NCBI GenBank assembly: GCA_902790345.1
Contig: CADARO010000008.1
Coordinates: 1-32,214 of the forward strand
Length of the DNA: 32,214 nt
Direction of reading: 5' to 3'
DNA from: an uncultured Eubacteriales bacterium
GTDB taxonomy: Bacteria > Bacillota > Clostridia > Christensenellales > Aristaeellaceae
Under the pieces are notes generated by a model, which was not told where the DNA came from, did not search any database, and saw nothing but the letters and a program-made list of their open reading frames with translations. Shown piece after piece: positions 8,176 through 14,826 of this stretch (within the stretch, counting starts at the first letter, position 1; every line of letters starts with the position of its first letter). The translations under genes were made by a program, and so were the position numbers.

Positions 8176-9486
8176 ATGGGCGAACACAGACAGCTTCTCA
8201 TGAGGGCGCGGCTGGAGGGCGACCTGCCGGAGGCGGGCCCGCTGCCGGAGCGCTGCAGCCTGCACGCGGCGGACGATCACGCCCGGGCCTCCTGGAACTG
8301 GATCATCAGGGCCTCCTTCGATGAAAAGCAGGACTACAACATGATCGAGAACGATCCCGACTGCGCGCCGGAGCGGGTGTTCTTCCTGCGCCACGCCCGC
8401 ATGGACGTGGCCACCGCCGCCGCGCAGCTGACCGGGACGGGCGAGGGCTGGATCCACATGGTGGGCATCCACCCCGCCTACGAGGGCGAGGGCTGGGGCC
8501 GGTTCGTGGTGCTGGAGGCCATGAAGTGCCTCAAGGCGCTGGGACTGAAGGAATGCCTCCTCTCCACGGACGACTTCCGCCTGCCCGCCATCAAGACCTA
8601 TCTGAACCTGGGCTTTGAACCCGTATATGACGCGGGCGACGACGAGATGAAAACGCGCTGGGAGGCGGTTTACGTGAAGCTGAACGACTTTGAAAAGCCG
8701 GCGCGGGAGCCCATCCGGCTGTGGCCCGAAGGGCAGTCGCCGGATCTGGAGGCCTGCGGAGGTCAGGAGCCGGAGATGATCCCCTTCCCGGTGGAGGGCT
8801 CCCGGGGCGCGGTGATCGTGTGCCCCGGCGGCGGCTACACCCACCTGGCGCCCCACGAGGCCGACCCCATCGCCCGGATGATCAACGGGGCGGGGGTGTC
8901 GGCGTTCGTGCTCAGATACCGGGTGAAGCCCTTCCCCGGCCTGGAGACGCCCCTGAAGGAGGCCAGGCGGGCCATCCGGCTGGTTCGCTCCCTGGGCTAT
9001 GACAAGGTGGGCATACTGGGCTTCTCCGCCGGCGGACACCTGTCCGGCATGGCGGCCACCCTGTACGACCTGGGCGACCCCAACGCCGCCGACCCCGTCG
9101 AGCGGCTCTCCGCCCGGCCGGACGCCTTCGCGCCCTGCTATGGGGCCACCAGCCTGTGGCTCTTCCGCAAGACAGAGTGGCCCGGCATGCTGCTGGGCCA
9201 GAAGAACCCGCCCATGGCGGAGCTGATCCGCTACTCCGCCGAGTGCAACGTGACGCAGGACACGCCGCCCGCCTTCATCTGGCACACGGCGGACGATCCC
9301 GTGGTGACGGTGAGCTGCGCGCTGGAGCTGGCCAAGGCGCTGGCGGCCAAGGGCGTGCCCCATGAGCTGCACGTCTTCCCCCACGGGGAGCACGGCCTGG
9401 GCCTGGCGGGGGATCAGGAGGACGTGAGAGAATGGGCGCCGCTCTGCCAGAAGTGGCTGCTGTCGCTGGGCTTCGGCCGGGACTGA
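8176..9486 (+). CDS. GNAT acetyltransferase - alpha/beta-hydrolase esterase fusion
   Basis: A single 436-residue frame joins two enzymes. Residues about 1-170 form a GNAT N-acyltransferase: VGIHPAYEGEGWGRF (96-110) is the acetyl-CoA loop, and LPAIKTYLNLGFEPVYD (136-152) is the usual C-terminal motif. The Gln/Arg that starts the canonical loop is Glu103 here. Residues about 178-436 form an alpha/beta-hydrolase of the acetyl-esterase (BD-FAE-like) type, with oxyanion loop CPGGGY (216-221), nucleophile G-F-S284-A-G, acid Asp373 or Asp374 in TADDPV and His406 in GEHGLGL. The start at 8176 follows AAGGGG by 9 bases; the frame is open further upstream but overlaps the HAD gene there. It is the first of three esterase paralogues. 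No stop or frameshift separates the halves. Confidence 0.85.
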   Translation: MGEHRQLLMRARLEGDLPEAGPLPERCSLHAADDHARASWNWIIRASFDEKQDYNMIENDPDCAPERVFFLRHARMDVATAAAQLTGTGEGWIHMVGIHPAYEGEGWGRFVVLEAMKCLKALGLKECLLSTDDFRLPAIKTYLNLGFEPVYDAGDDEMKTRWEAVYVKLNDFEKPAREPIRLWPEGQSPDLEACGGQEPEMIPFPVEGSRGAVIVCPGGGYTHLAPHEADPIARMINGAGVSAFVLRYRVKPFPGLETPLKEARRAIRLVRSLGYDKVGILGFSAGGHLSGMAATLYDLGDPNAADPVERLSARPDAFAPCYGATSLWLFRKTEWPGMLLGQKNPPMAELIRYSAECNVTQDTPPAFIWHTADDPVVTVSCALELAKALAAKGVPHELHVFPHGEHGLGLAGDQEDVREWAPLCQKWLLSLGFGRD

Positions 9487-9504
9487 GGGAAGGAGACGCA
9501 TGAC

Positions 9505-10299
9505 ATGGAACTGATTATCGATCGCGAAACCATCGCGCTGTGGCCGGGAGAGGCGCCCTATACCGCCGAGAGTCCCGACCAGCGCCAGCCCTCCCTGATG
9601 CCCTATCCGGTGGAGGGGGCGAAGGGAGCCGTGGTGGTGCTGCCGGGCGGGGCCTACTGCTTCAAGGCCGACCACGAGGGCCGGGCCATTGCCGAGATGC
9701 TCAACGAGGCGGGGGTGGCGGCCTACGTGCTGGACTACCGGGTGAAGCCCTGCCACTATCTGGCGCCGCTGTCGGACGCCAAGCGGGCCATTCGGCTGGT
9801 GCGCTCCATGGGCTATGAGAAGGTGGCCATCCTGGGCTTCTCTGCCGGCGGGCACCTGTGCTGCGCCGCGGCCACGCTGTACGACGCCGGCGATCCCAAC
9901 GCGGAGGACCCGATCGAGCGGCTGTCCTCCCGGCCGGACAGCTTCATTCCCTGCTACGCCGTGGTGAGCTTTACCTCTTTCCGGCATCAGGGCTCCGTGG
10001 AGGCGCTGCTGGGCGACAGAAAGACCGACTACGCGCTGCTGCGGCATTTCTCCGCCGAGCTGAACGTGACGCCGGACACGCCCCCCGCCTTCATCTGGCA
10101 CACCTCCGTGGACGAGGCGGTGCCGGTGGAGAACAGCCTGAACCTGGCCGCCGCCCTGTCCCACTGCGGCGTGCCCTCTGAGCTGCACGTCTTCCCCGAA
10201 GGCCATCACGGCCTGGGCCTGGCCCCCGAGCTGCCCCGCGTGGCCCAATGGGCCGGCCTGCTGCAAAAGTGGCTCCTGAGCCAGGGGTATGGGAAATAA
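9505..10299 (+). CDS. Alpha/beta-hydrolase esterase, second of three paralogues
   Basis: A 264-residue cytoplasmic alpha/beta-hydrolase related to acetyl-xylan or general carbohydrate acetylesterases. Visible elements are the oxyanion loop LPGGAY (46-51), the nucleophile in GFSAGGH (Ser113), the acid Asp203 in TSVDEAV and the His in EGHHGLGL (His235). The segment DPNAEDPIERLSSRPD (130-145) and the Y/V-V-SFTSFRHQ stretch are shared with the third paralogue; the fusion protein upstream shares the first but has diverged in the second. AAGGAG precedes the ATG by 9 bases. A nearby ATG at 9500 is out of frame. It is probably co-transcribed with the fusion gene, 18 bases upstream. Removal of O-acyl groups from imported sugars is the likely role; the exact ester is unknown. 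Confidence 0.88.
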   Translation: MELIIDRETIALWPGEAPYTAESPDQRQPSLMPYPVEGAKGAVVVLPGGAYCFKADHEGRAIAEMLNEAGVAAYVLDYRVKPCHYLAPLSDAKRAIRLVRSMGYEKVAILGFSAGGHLCCAAATLYDAGDPNAEDPIERLSSRPDSFIPCYAVVSFTSFRHQGSVEALLGDRKTDYALLRHFSAELNVTPDTPPAFIWHTSVDEAVPVENSLNLAAALSHCGVPSELHVFPEGHHGLGLAPELPRVAQWAGLLQKWLLSQGYGK

Positions 10300-10300
10300 T

Positions 10301-10518
10301 TGGGAATGGGGAATTGGGAATGGGGAATTGAAGTTTGTCTGAAAAGACCTCATCTGACCCGGCTTCGCCGGGCCACCTTCCCCAGAGGGGAAGGCAAGGC
10401 CTTCGCTCCGCTCCGGCATACCTGGCTCTCCCTTTGGGAGAGCTGTCGCGGCTATGCCGCGACTGAGAGGGCTGAGGTCAAACTAAAATTCCCCATTCCC
10501 CATTCCCCATTCCCCATT
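10301..10518. repeat. Palindromic (MITE-like) repeat element between two esterase genes
   Basis: A nested inverted structure. The left edge is two 14-bp copies of TGGGAATGGGGAAT (10301-10328). The right edge is four 7-bp copies of ATTCCCC (10488-10515), which pair with the left edge. Inside, AGTTTG (10332-10337) pairs with CAAACT (10479-10484), and GACCTCA (10346-10352) pairs with TGAGGTC (10473-10479). Four short perfect hairpins lie within: 10358-10372, 10376-10394, 10425-10443 and 10445-10463. It holds no credible gene. It looks like a non-autonomous mobile or bulk-repeat element of the kind common in gut Clostridia. It fills the gap between esterase 2 and esterase 3. Confidence 0.8.
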
Positions 10519-10540
10519 GAAATATTCCGGAGGTTTTTGC

Positions 10541-11323
10541 ATGAACGAGCATCGCGTATTGCCCCTGTGGCCGGGGCGCGTCGCGCCGTATACGGAGTTT
10601 TCGGGCGGGCAGGCGCAGCCGTCGGTGAAGGAATTCGCCGTGCCCGGCGCCAAGGGCGCGCTGGTCATCATACCCGGCGGCGGATACAGCTGCAAGGTGG
10701 ATCATGAGAAGGACAACATCGCCGCCCTCTTCAACGGGGCGGGCATCGCGGGGTATGTGCTGGACTATCGGGTGAAGCCCTGCCATCCGGAGACGCCCCT
10801 CTGCGACGCGCTGCGGGCCATTCGGCTGGCGCGGTCGTTGGGCTATGAGAAGGTGGGCGTCATCGGGTTCTCGGCGGGGGGCCACGCGGCCTGCTCGGCG
10901 GCGACGCTGTACACCCCCGGCGACCCGGCGGCGGAGGACCCCATCGAGCGGCTGTCCTCCCGGCCGGACGCCTTCGTGTCCAGCTACGCGGTGGTGAGCT
11001 TCACCTCCTTCCGGCATCAGCGCTCCATGGAATGCCTGATGGGGGAGCACAAGGAGGACGAGGCGCTGCTGCGCCGGTTTTCGGCGGAGCTGAATGTGAC
11101 GGCGGACACCCCGCCGGGCTTCATCTGGCATTCGAGAAACGACCAGACCGTGCCGGTGGAGAACAGCCTGCTGCTGGCCACGGCGCTGTCCATCCACGGC
11201 GTGCCCTACGAGCTGCACATCTTCCCCGGCGGCCGGCACGGCGCGGGGGTGGCGTCGCCTGATCCCCGGGCGGAGGCCTGGAGCGGCATGTGCATAGACT
11301 GGCTGAAAAGCCTGGGCTTCTGA
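10541..11323 (+). CDS. Alpha/beta-hydrolase esterase, third of three paralogues
   Basis: A 260-residue alpha/beta-hydrolase closely similar to the 9505-10299 product along its full length. Catalytic elements are the oxyanion loop IPGGGY (44-49), nucleophile GFSAGGH (Ser111), acid Asp201 in SRNDQTV and His233 in GGRHGAG. Unlike its two neighbours, the His region reads RHGAGVA rather than HGLGLA, which hints at a different acyl pocket. The start at 10541 is preceded by GGAGG 7 bases upstream; the in-frame TTG at 10517 belongs to the end of the repeat element and has no ribosome site. The repeat element separates it from esterase 2, so its expression may be partly uncoupled from the upstream genes. 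Confidence 0.88.
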   Translation: MNEHRVLPLWPGRVAPYTEFSGGQAQPSVKEFAVPGAKGALVIIPGGGYSCKVDHEKDNIAALFNGAGIAGYVLDYRVKPCHPETPLCDALRAIRLARSLGYEKVGVIGFSAGGHAACSAATLYTPGDPAAEDPIERLSSRPDAFVSSYAVVSFTSFRHQRSMECLMGEHKEDEALLRRFSAELNVTADTPPGFIWHSRNDQTVPVENSLLLATALSIHGVPYELHIFPGGRHGAGVASPDPRAEAWSGMCIDWLKSLGF

Positions 11324-11361
11324 TAAAAAGAAACGACAGAACATGACAGGAGGTGTGCCCC

Positions 11362-12246
11362 ATGCCGGAATCCATCGGCAATTCCAACCGCATCAGCCGG
11401 GAATACATCGATTCCCTGCGCATTGAAACCCGCTACATGGACGCCGTGTGCCCCACGACGGACTTTTCGCTCTACGGCGAGACCTTCGCCTCGCCCATCA
11501 TGACGGCGGCGCTGTCGCATCTGGACAGGTTCATGTTCCCCGGCGCGGCGCTGGCGCTGGCCAAGGGCGCGGCGGCGGCGAAGGCCGTGCTGTGGTACGG
11601 CATGGCGGAGGAGGACGAGGTGGAGCGCCTGATGGCCACCGGCGCGCGGCTGATCGAGATCGTGAAGCCCTACGCAGACCGGGATGTCATGTGGCGCAAG
11701 CTGAAGCACGCCGACAGGCTGGGCGCGCTGGCCGTGGGCATCGACATCGACCACGCCTTCGGCCCGGAGGGCGGACCTGACCTGGTGAACGGCATCGAGA
11801 TGAAGGCGCTGACCACGGCGGAGCTGACGGAAATCTGCCGGGAGATCGGCAAGCCCGTGATCGTGAAGGGGGTGCTCAGCGCCTGGGACGCGGAGCGCTG
11901 CCTGTCCGCCGGCGCGAAGGGCCTGGTGCTGTCCCATCACAACAACCGCATCGAGTACGCCCTGCCCCCGCTGGCGCTGCTGCCGGAGATCAGGGACATG
12001 GCGGGCGACGTGCCGCTGTTCGTGGACTGCGAGATCAAGACCGGCATGGACGCCTTCAAGGCGCTGGCGCTGGGCGCGAAGGGCGTGTGTATCGGCCGGC
12101 CGCTGATGACCGCCATCAAGGAAGGCATGGAGGACGGCGTCCGCGACTACCTGAACCGGGCCCGGGGCGAGCTGGCGAAGGCCATGGCCTTCACCGGCAG
12201 CGCCAGCCTGGATAAGATCGATCCCGCCGTGCTCCACCGGGTGTGA
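11362..12246 (+). CDS. FMN-dependent alpha-hydroxy-acid dehydrogenase/oxidase, short form
   Basis: A 294-residue TIM-barrel flavoprotein of the L-lactate dehydrogenase/glycolate oxidase family (PF01070), which oxidises L-2-hydroxy acids to 2-keto acids. Supported by SPIMTAA (44-50), Lys169 in PVIVKGV, the catalytic His in LSHHNNR (His193) with Arg196, and DCEIKTGMDAFKALALGAKGV leading to the FMN phosphate motif IGRP (244-247). It lacks about 45 N-terminal residues and is shorter than the usual 350-390. The catalytic loop SNHGGRQ is altered to SHHNNR, and the Arg in DGGIR is Lys. The ATG at 11362 has AGGAGG 8 bases upstream; the in-frame GTG at 11353 lies within that site. The substrate may be a sugar acid. 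Confidence 0.8.
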   Translation: MPESIGNSNRISREYIDSLRIETRYMDAVCPTTDFSLYGETFASPIMTAALSHLDRFMFPGAALALAKGAAAAKAVLWYGMAEEDEVERLMATGARLIEIVKPYADRDVMWRKLKHADRLGALAVGIDIDHAFGPEGGPDLVNGIEMKALTTAELTEICREIGKPVIVKGVLSAWDAERCLSAGAKGLVLSHHNNRIEYALPPLALLPEIRDMAGDVPLFVDCEIKTGMDAFKALALGAKGVCIGRPLMTAIKEGMEDGVRDYLNRARGELAKAMAFTGSASLDKIDPAVLHRV

Positions 12247-12256
12247 GGTGAGCGCC

Positions 12257-13387
12257 ATGTATGAGGCTTTCGACCGCTTTGTGTCCGGCCTGATCCAGCG
12301 CTCCACCCCGGAGCGCACCGCCTGGAACGTGGAGAAGCTGCGCCAGGGCAAGCCCGCCGACTGGAACTACATCGACGGCTGTATGATCACCGCGCTGCTC
12401 TCCCTGGCGGAGATCACCGGCGAGAAGACGTATTTCGACTTCGTGGAGCGCTTCATCGACGCCTTCGTGGAGGAGGACGGAACCATCCGCACCTACGATC
12501 CCTCCAGGCGCACCCTGGACGACATCAATGAGGGCCGCGTGCTGTTCGAGCTGTACGACCGGACGGGCAAGACGAAGTACAAGAAGGCTGCGGACTACCT
12601 GATGGAGCAGCTGCGCCTGCAGCCCCGCACCGCCGAGGGCAGCTTCTGGCACAAGAAGATCTATCCCAATCAGGTGTGGCTGGACGGCGTGTACATGGCC
12701 CAGCCCTTCGCCGCGCTGTATGAGAAGCGCTTCGGCCGGGGGGACTACGGCGACGTGCTGCGCCAGATCCGCGTGGTGAGAGAGCATATGCGGGACCCGA
12801 AGACCGGGCTGTACTACCACGGCTACGATCAGAGCCGCAAGGCCTTCTGGGCGGACAGGGACACCGGCCTGTCGCAGAATTTCTGGCTGCGGGCCATCGG
12901 CTGGTTCTCCGTGGCGCTGGCCGACCTGATGGAGATCCTGCCGGCGGGCGGGGCCAGGGAGGAGCTTTCGGGCATCTTCCGCGACCTGATGGAGAGCGCC
13001 GCCCGCTTCGCGGACGAGGAGACCGGCCTGTACTGGCAGGTGGTGGACAGGGCCGGGGAGCCGGGCAACTACCTGGAGAGCAGCGGCAGCTCCATGCTGG
13101 CCTACGCCATGCTGAAGGGCGCGCGGCTGGGGGTTCTGCCCAAAGAATATGCCGTCCAAGGCCGGAAGACCTTCGACGGCATCGTGAAAAAGTATCTCTC
13201 CTTCGATGAGGACGGCCAGCTGGAGCTGGGCGGCATCTGCCTTGTGGCGGGCCTGGGCCCGGAGGACAACCGCCGCCGGGACGGCACCTACGCCTACTAC
13301 ATCTCCGAGCCGGTGGTGAAGAACGACGCCAAGGGCGTGGCCCCGCTGCTGCTGTGCTACACGGAGGTCAAAAGGCTGATCGGATAA
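12257..13387 (+). CDS. GH105 unsaturated rhamnogalacturonyl hydrolase (YteR-like)
   Basis: A 376-residue (alpha/alpha)6-barrel protein of the GH88/GH105 clan (PF07470). These enzymes remove the 4,5-unsaturated uronic acid left at the non-reducing end of oligosaccharides by polysaccharide lyases. Asp143 in WLDGVYM falls exactly where the catalytic Asp of Bacillus subtilis YteR is numbered, and Asp88 in LDDINEGR matches the second conserved acid. The segments DWNYIDGCMITALL, QNFWLRAIGWF and GNYLESSGSSMLAYA fit the family. The length is nearly identical to YteR. No signal peptide is present, so it acts on imported oligosaccharides. GAGGTG lies 6 bases before the ATG at 12257; the GTG at 12248 overlaps this site. 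It is the last gene of the plus-strand series and the best clue to the substrate. Confidence 0.9.
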   Translation: MYEAFDRFVSGLIQRSTPERTAWNVEKLRQGKPADWNYIDGCMITALLSLAEITGEKTYFDFVERFIDAFVEEDGTIRTYDPSRRTLDDINEGRVLFELYDRTGKTKYKKAADYLMEQLRLQPRTAEGSFWHKKIYPNQVWLDGVYMAQPFAALYEKRFGRGDYGDVLRQIRVVREHMRDPKTGLYYHGYDQSRKAFWADRDTGLSQNFWLRAIGWFSVALADLMEILPAGGAREELSGIFRDLMESAARFADEETGLYWQVVDRAGEPGNYLESSGSSMLAYAMLKGARLGVLPKEYAVQGRKTFDGIVKKYLSFDEDGQLELGGICLVAGLGPEDNRRRDGTYAYYISEPVVKNDAKGVAPLLLCYTEVKRLIG

Positions 13388-13533
13388 ACAACAGGGCGTA
13401 TCGCGCCAACTGGGTGCGGGGCGAAGCCCTGCTCAGTGTGGGCGGAGCCCACAACAATAATACCCCCTTCCCCACGTGAGTGGGGAAGGGGGCAGGGGGA
13501 AAGGGCTGCGATTGACGCCAGACTCCTGCTATT
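13388..13533. repeat. Hairpin cluster between convergent genes, repeat-like
   Basis: This 150-bp gap between the GH105 gene and the convergent aldo/keto reductase contains three hairpins: 13416-13432 (GCGGGGC/GCCCTGC, one wobble), 13437-13453 (TGTGGGC/GCCCACA) and a perfect 13-bp stem at 13463-13492 (CCCCCTTCCCCAC, GTGA loop). The CCTTCCCC...GGGGAAGG core is shared with the element at 10301-10518, so this looks like a relative or remnant of the same repeat family. The last hairpin is followed on the minus strand by a moderately T-rich stretch and may end the reductase transcript. Confidence 0.6.
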
Positions 13534-13541
13534 CTATCTAC

Positions 13542-14684
13542 TCAGCGGCCGAACAGCTCGGCCGCTTTTTCCATGCGCGTGGCGATCTCCACGCCAAAGG
13601 GGCAGCGCTCCTCGCAGCTCTGGCAGCCGATACAGGCAGAGGCGGTCACATCCAGCGCCTCGTAATGGGCGCGCACGCTCTCCGGCACGGCGCTCTGCTG
13701 GATGGCCAGGTCGTAGAACTTGTTTACCATGGCGATGTCGATATTCATGGGGCAGGGCTTGCAGTGACCGCAGTAGGTGCACTGGCCCTTATAGGCATGC
13801 AGCGGGGCGCCGGCAATGACGGAGGCGTAGTCCCGCTCGTCGTCGGAGGCGGTCTCGTAGGCCACGGCCTGGTCGATCTGCTCGACGGTGTCGTAGCCGC
13901 AGAGGATGGAGCACACCGCCGGGCGGGTGAGGGCGTAGTGGATGCACTGGGCGGGGGTGAAGGTCACGCCGAAGGGGGAGCGATTCGGGTCGAACAGCGC
14001 GCCGCCGAAGAAGCCCTTCATGACCGTGATGCCCACGTCTCTCTCCTCGCAGAGCTGATACAGCGCCGCCCGGTCGGGATCGATGCCGCTCAGGCCCTTG
14101 TCGTACTCGCCGAACATGTCGTCCAGGTTCTCGGAGGCGGGGCGCATGTCGAAGGCGGGATTGACGCTGAACAGGATCATCTCGATGAAATCGGTCTTCG
14201 CGGCGCGCTGGGCCACCAGCGGGTTGTGGGTGCTCAGGCCGATGTGGCGGATGATGCCCTTCCTGTGGAGCTCGTGCACGTAGTCGATGAACTCGCCGTT
14301 CATGCAGACGTCCCATTCCTCGAAGGAGTCCACGTAGTGGATCATGCCCAGGTCGATGTAGCCCCCGCCGATGCGGGCCAGCAGGTCCTCGAAGGCGGGC
14401 TTCACGAAGGCCATGTCCCGGGAGCGCACATACTGGCCGCCCTGCCAGGTGGAGCCGATATGGCCCTGGACGAACCACTTGTCGCGGCTACCGGCGATGC
14501 CCTTGCCGATGATGTCGCGGGACTTGGGATCGGGCATCCAGCAGTCTATGATGTTGATGCCCTGGGCCTGGGCGTGGTGGATCAGATTGATGGATTCCGC
14601 TTCCTCGTGCCGCTCCAGCCATTCGCCGCCGAAGCCGATTTCGCTGACCATCAGGTTTGTCTTGCCGAGCCGTCTCAGATTCAT
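13542..14684 (-). CDS. Aldo/keto reductase-like protein with C-terminal two [4Fe-4S] domain
   Basis: A 380-residue protein. Residues 1-295 form an aldo/keto reductase barrel (RRLGKTNLMVSEIGFGG, DLGMIHYVDS, IGLSTHNP). Residues 300-365 form a ferredoxin-like tail with cysteines C302/C305/C308/C311-P and C351/C354/C357/C361-P, enough for two [4Fe-4S] clusters. By eye, the active-site tetrad is incomplete: Asp47 and His116 are present, but the usual Tyr five residues after the Asp is Asp52 and the TK lysine position is His75. The start at 14684 is favoured because GAGGTG lies 6 bases upstream; ATG codons further upstream precede that site. It is convergent with the GH105 gene. An electron-transfer-linked oxidoreductase of unknown substrate is likely. 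Confidence 0.85.
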   Translation of the reverse strand: MNLRRLGKTNLMVSEIGFGGEWLERHEEAESINLIHHAQAQGINIIDCWMPDPKSRDIIGKGIAGSRDKWFVQGHIGSTWQGGQYVRSRDMAFVKPAFEDLLARIGGGYIDLGMIHYVDSFEEWDVCMNGEFIDYVHELHRKGIIRHIGLSTHNPLVAQRAAKTDFIEMILFSVNPAFDMRPASENLDDMFGEYDKGLSGIDPDRAALYQLCEERDVGITVMKGFFGGALFDPNRSPFGVTFTPAQCIHYALTRPAVCSILCGYDTVEQIDQAVAYETASDDERDYASVIAGAPLHAYKGQCTYCGHCKPCPMNIDIAMVNKFYDLAIQQSAVPESVRAHYEALDVTASACIGCQSCEERCPFGVEIATRMEKAAELFGR

Positions 14685-14724
14685 ATGGATCACCTCATGA
14701 TGCTTATTCACTGTTCATAGGACC

Positions 14725-14753
14725 AATATAACATACTTTCCCGGGAATTGCCA
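14725..14753 (-). promoter_or_regulatory. Probable promoter for the aldo/keto reductase gene
   Basis: On the minus strand TGGCAA (complement of 14748-14753), a 17-bp spacer and TATATT (complement of 14725-14730) lie about 40 bases upstream of the start. The spacer contains the palindrome TTCCCGGGAA (14738-14747), a possible operator. The -35 match is weak. Confidence 0.45.
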
Positions 14754-14762
14754 CCTTTCGCG

Positions 14763-14810
14763 AAAAAAAGAACGCGGCGGGAATCCATGAAGAGCAGGAT
14801 TCCCGTCGCG
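14763..14810 (-). terminator. Intrinsic terminator of the ABC transporter/catabolic operon
   Basis: A 14-bp stem with one wobble pair (14773-14786 with 14797-14810, CGCGGCGGGAATCC arm) is followed on the minus strand by GTTC and seven T (14763-14769). It lies 17 bases past the stop of the toroid protein gene and should end the five-gene minus-strand transcript. Confidence 0.85.
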
Positions 14811-14826
14811 CCATGCCTTTTCGGCG

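Noticed and set aside
10300-10540. A 135-codon plus-strand frame through the repeat element at 10300-10707.
   Set aside because: It reads through tandem repeats and hairpins and into the next gene out of frame, with no protein-like composition.
13436-14720. Plus-strand frames of 127 and 414 codons opposite the aldo/keto reductase.
   Set aside because: Both are antisense to a gene with clear aldo/keto reductase and ferredoxin motifs, and their translations are His/Gly/Ala-rich without known domains.
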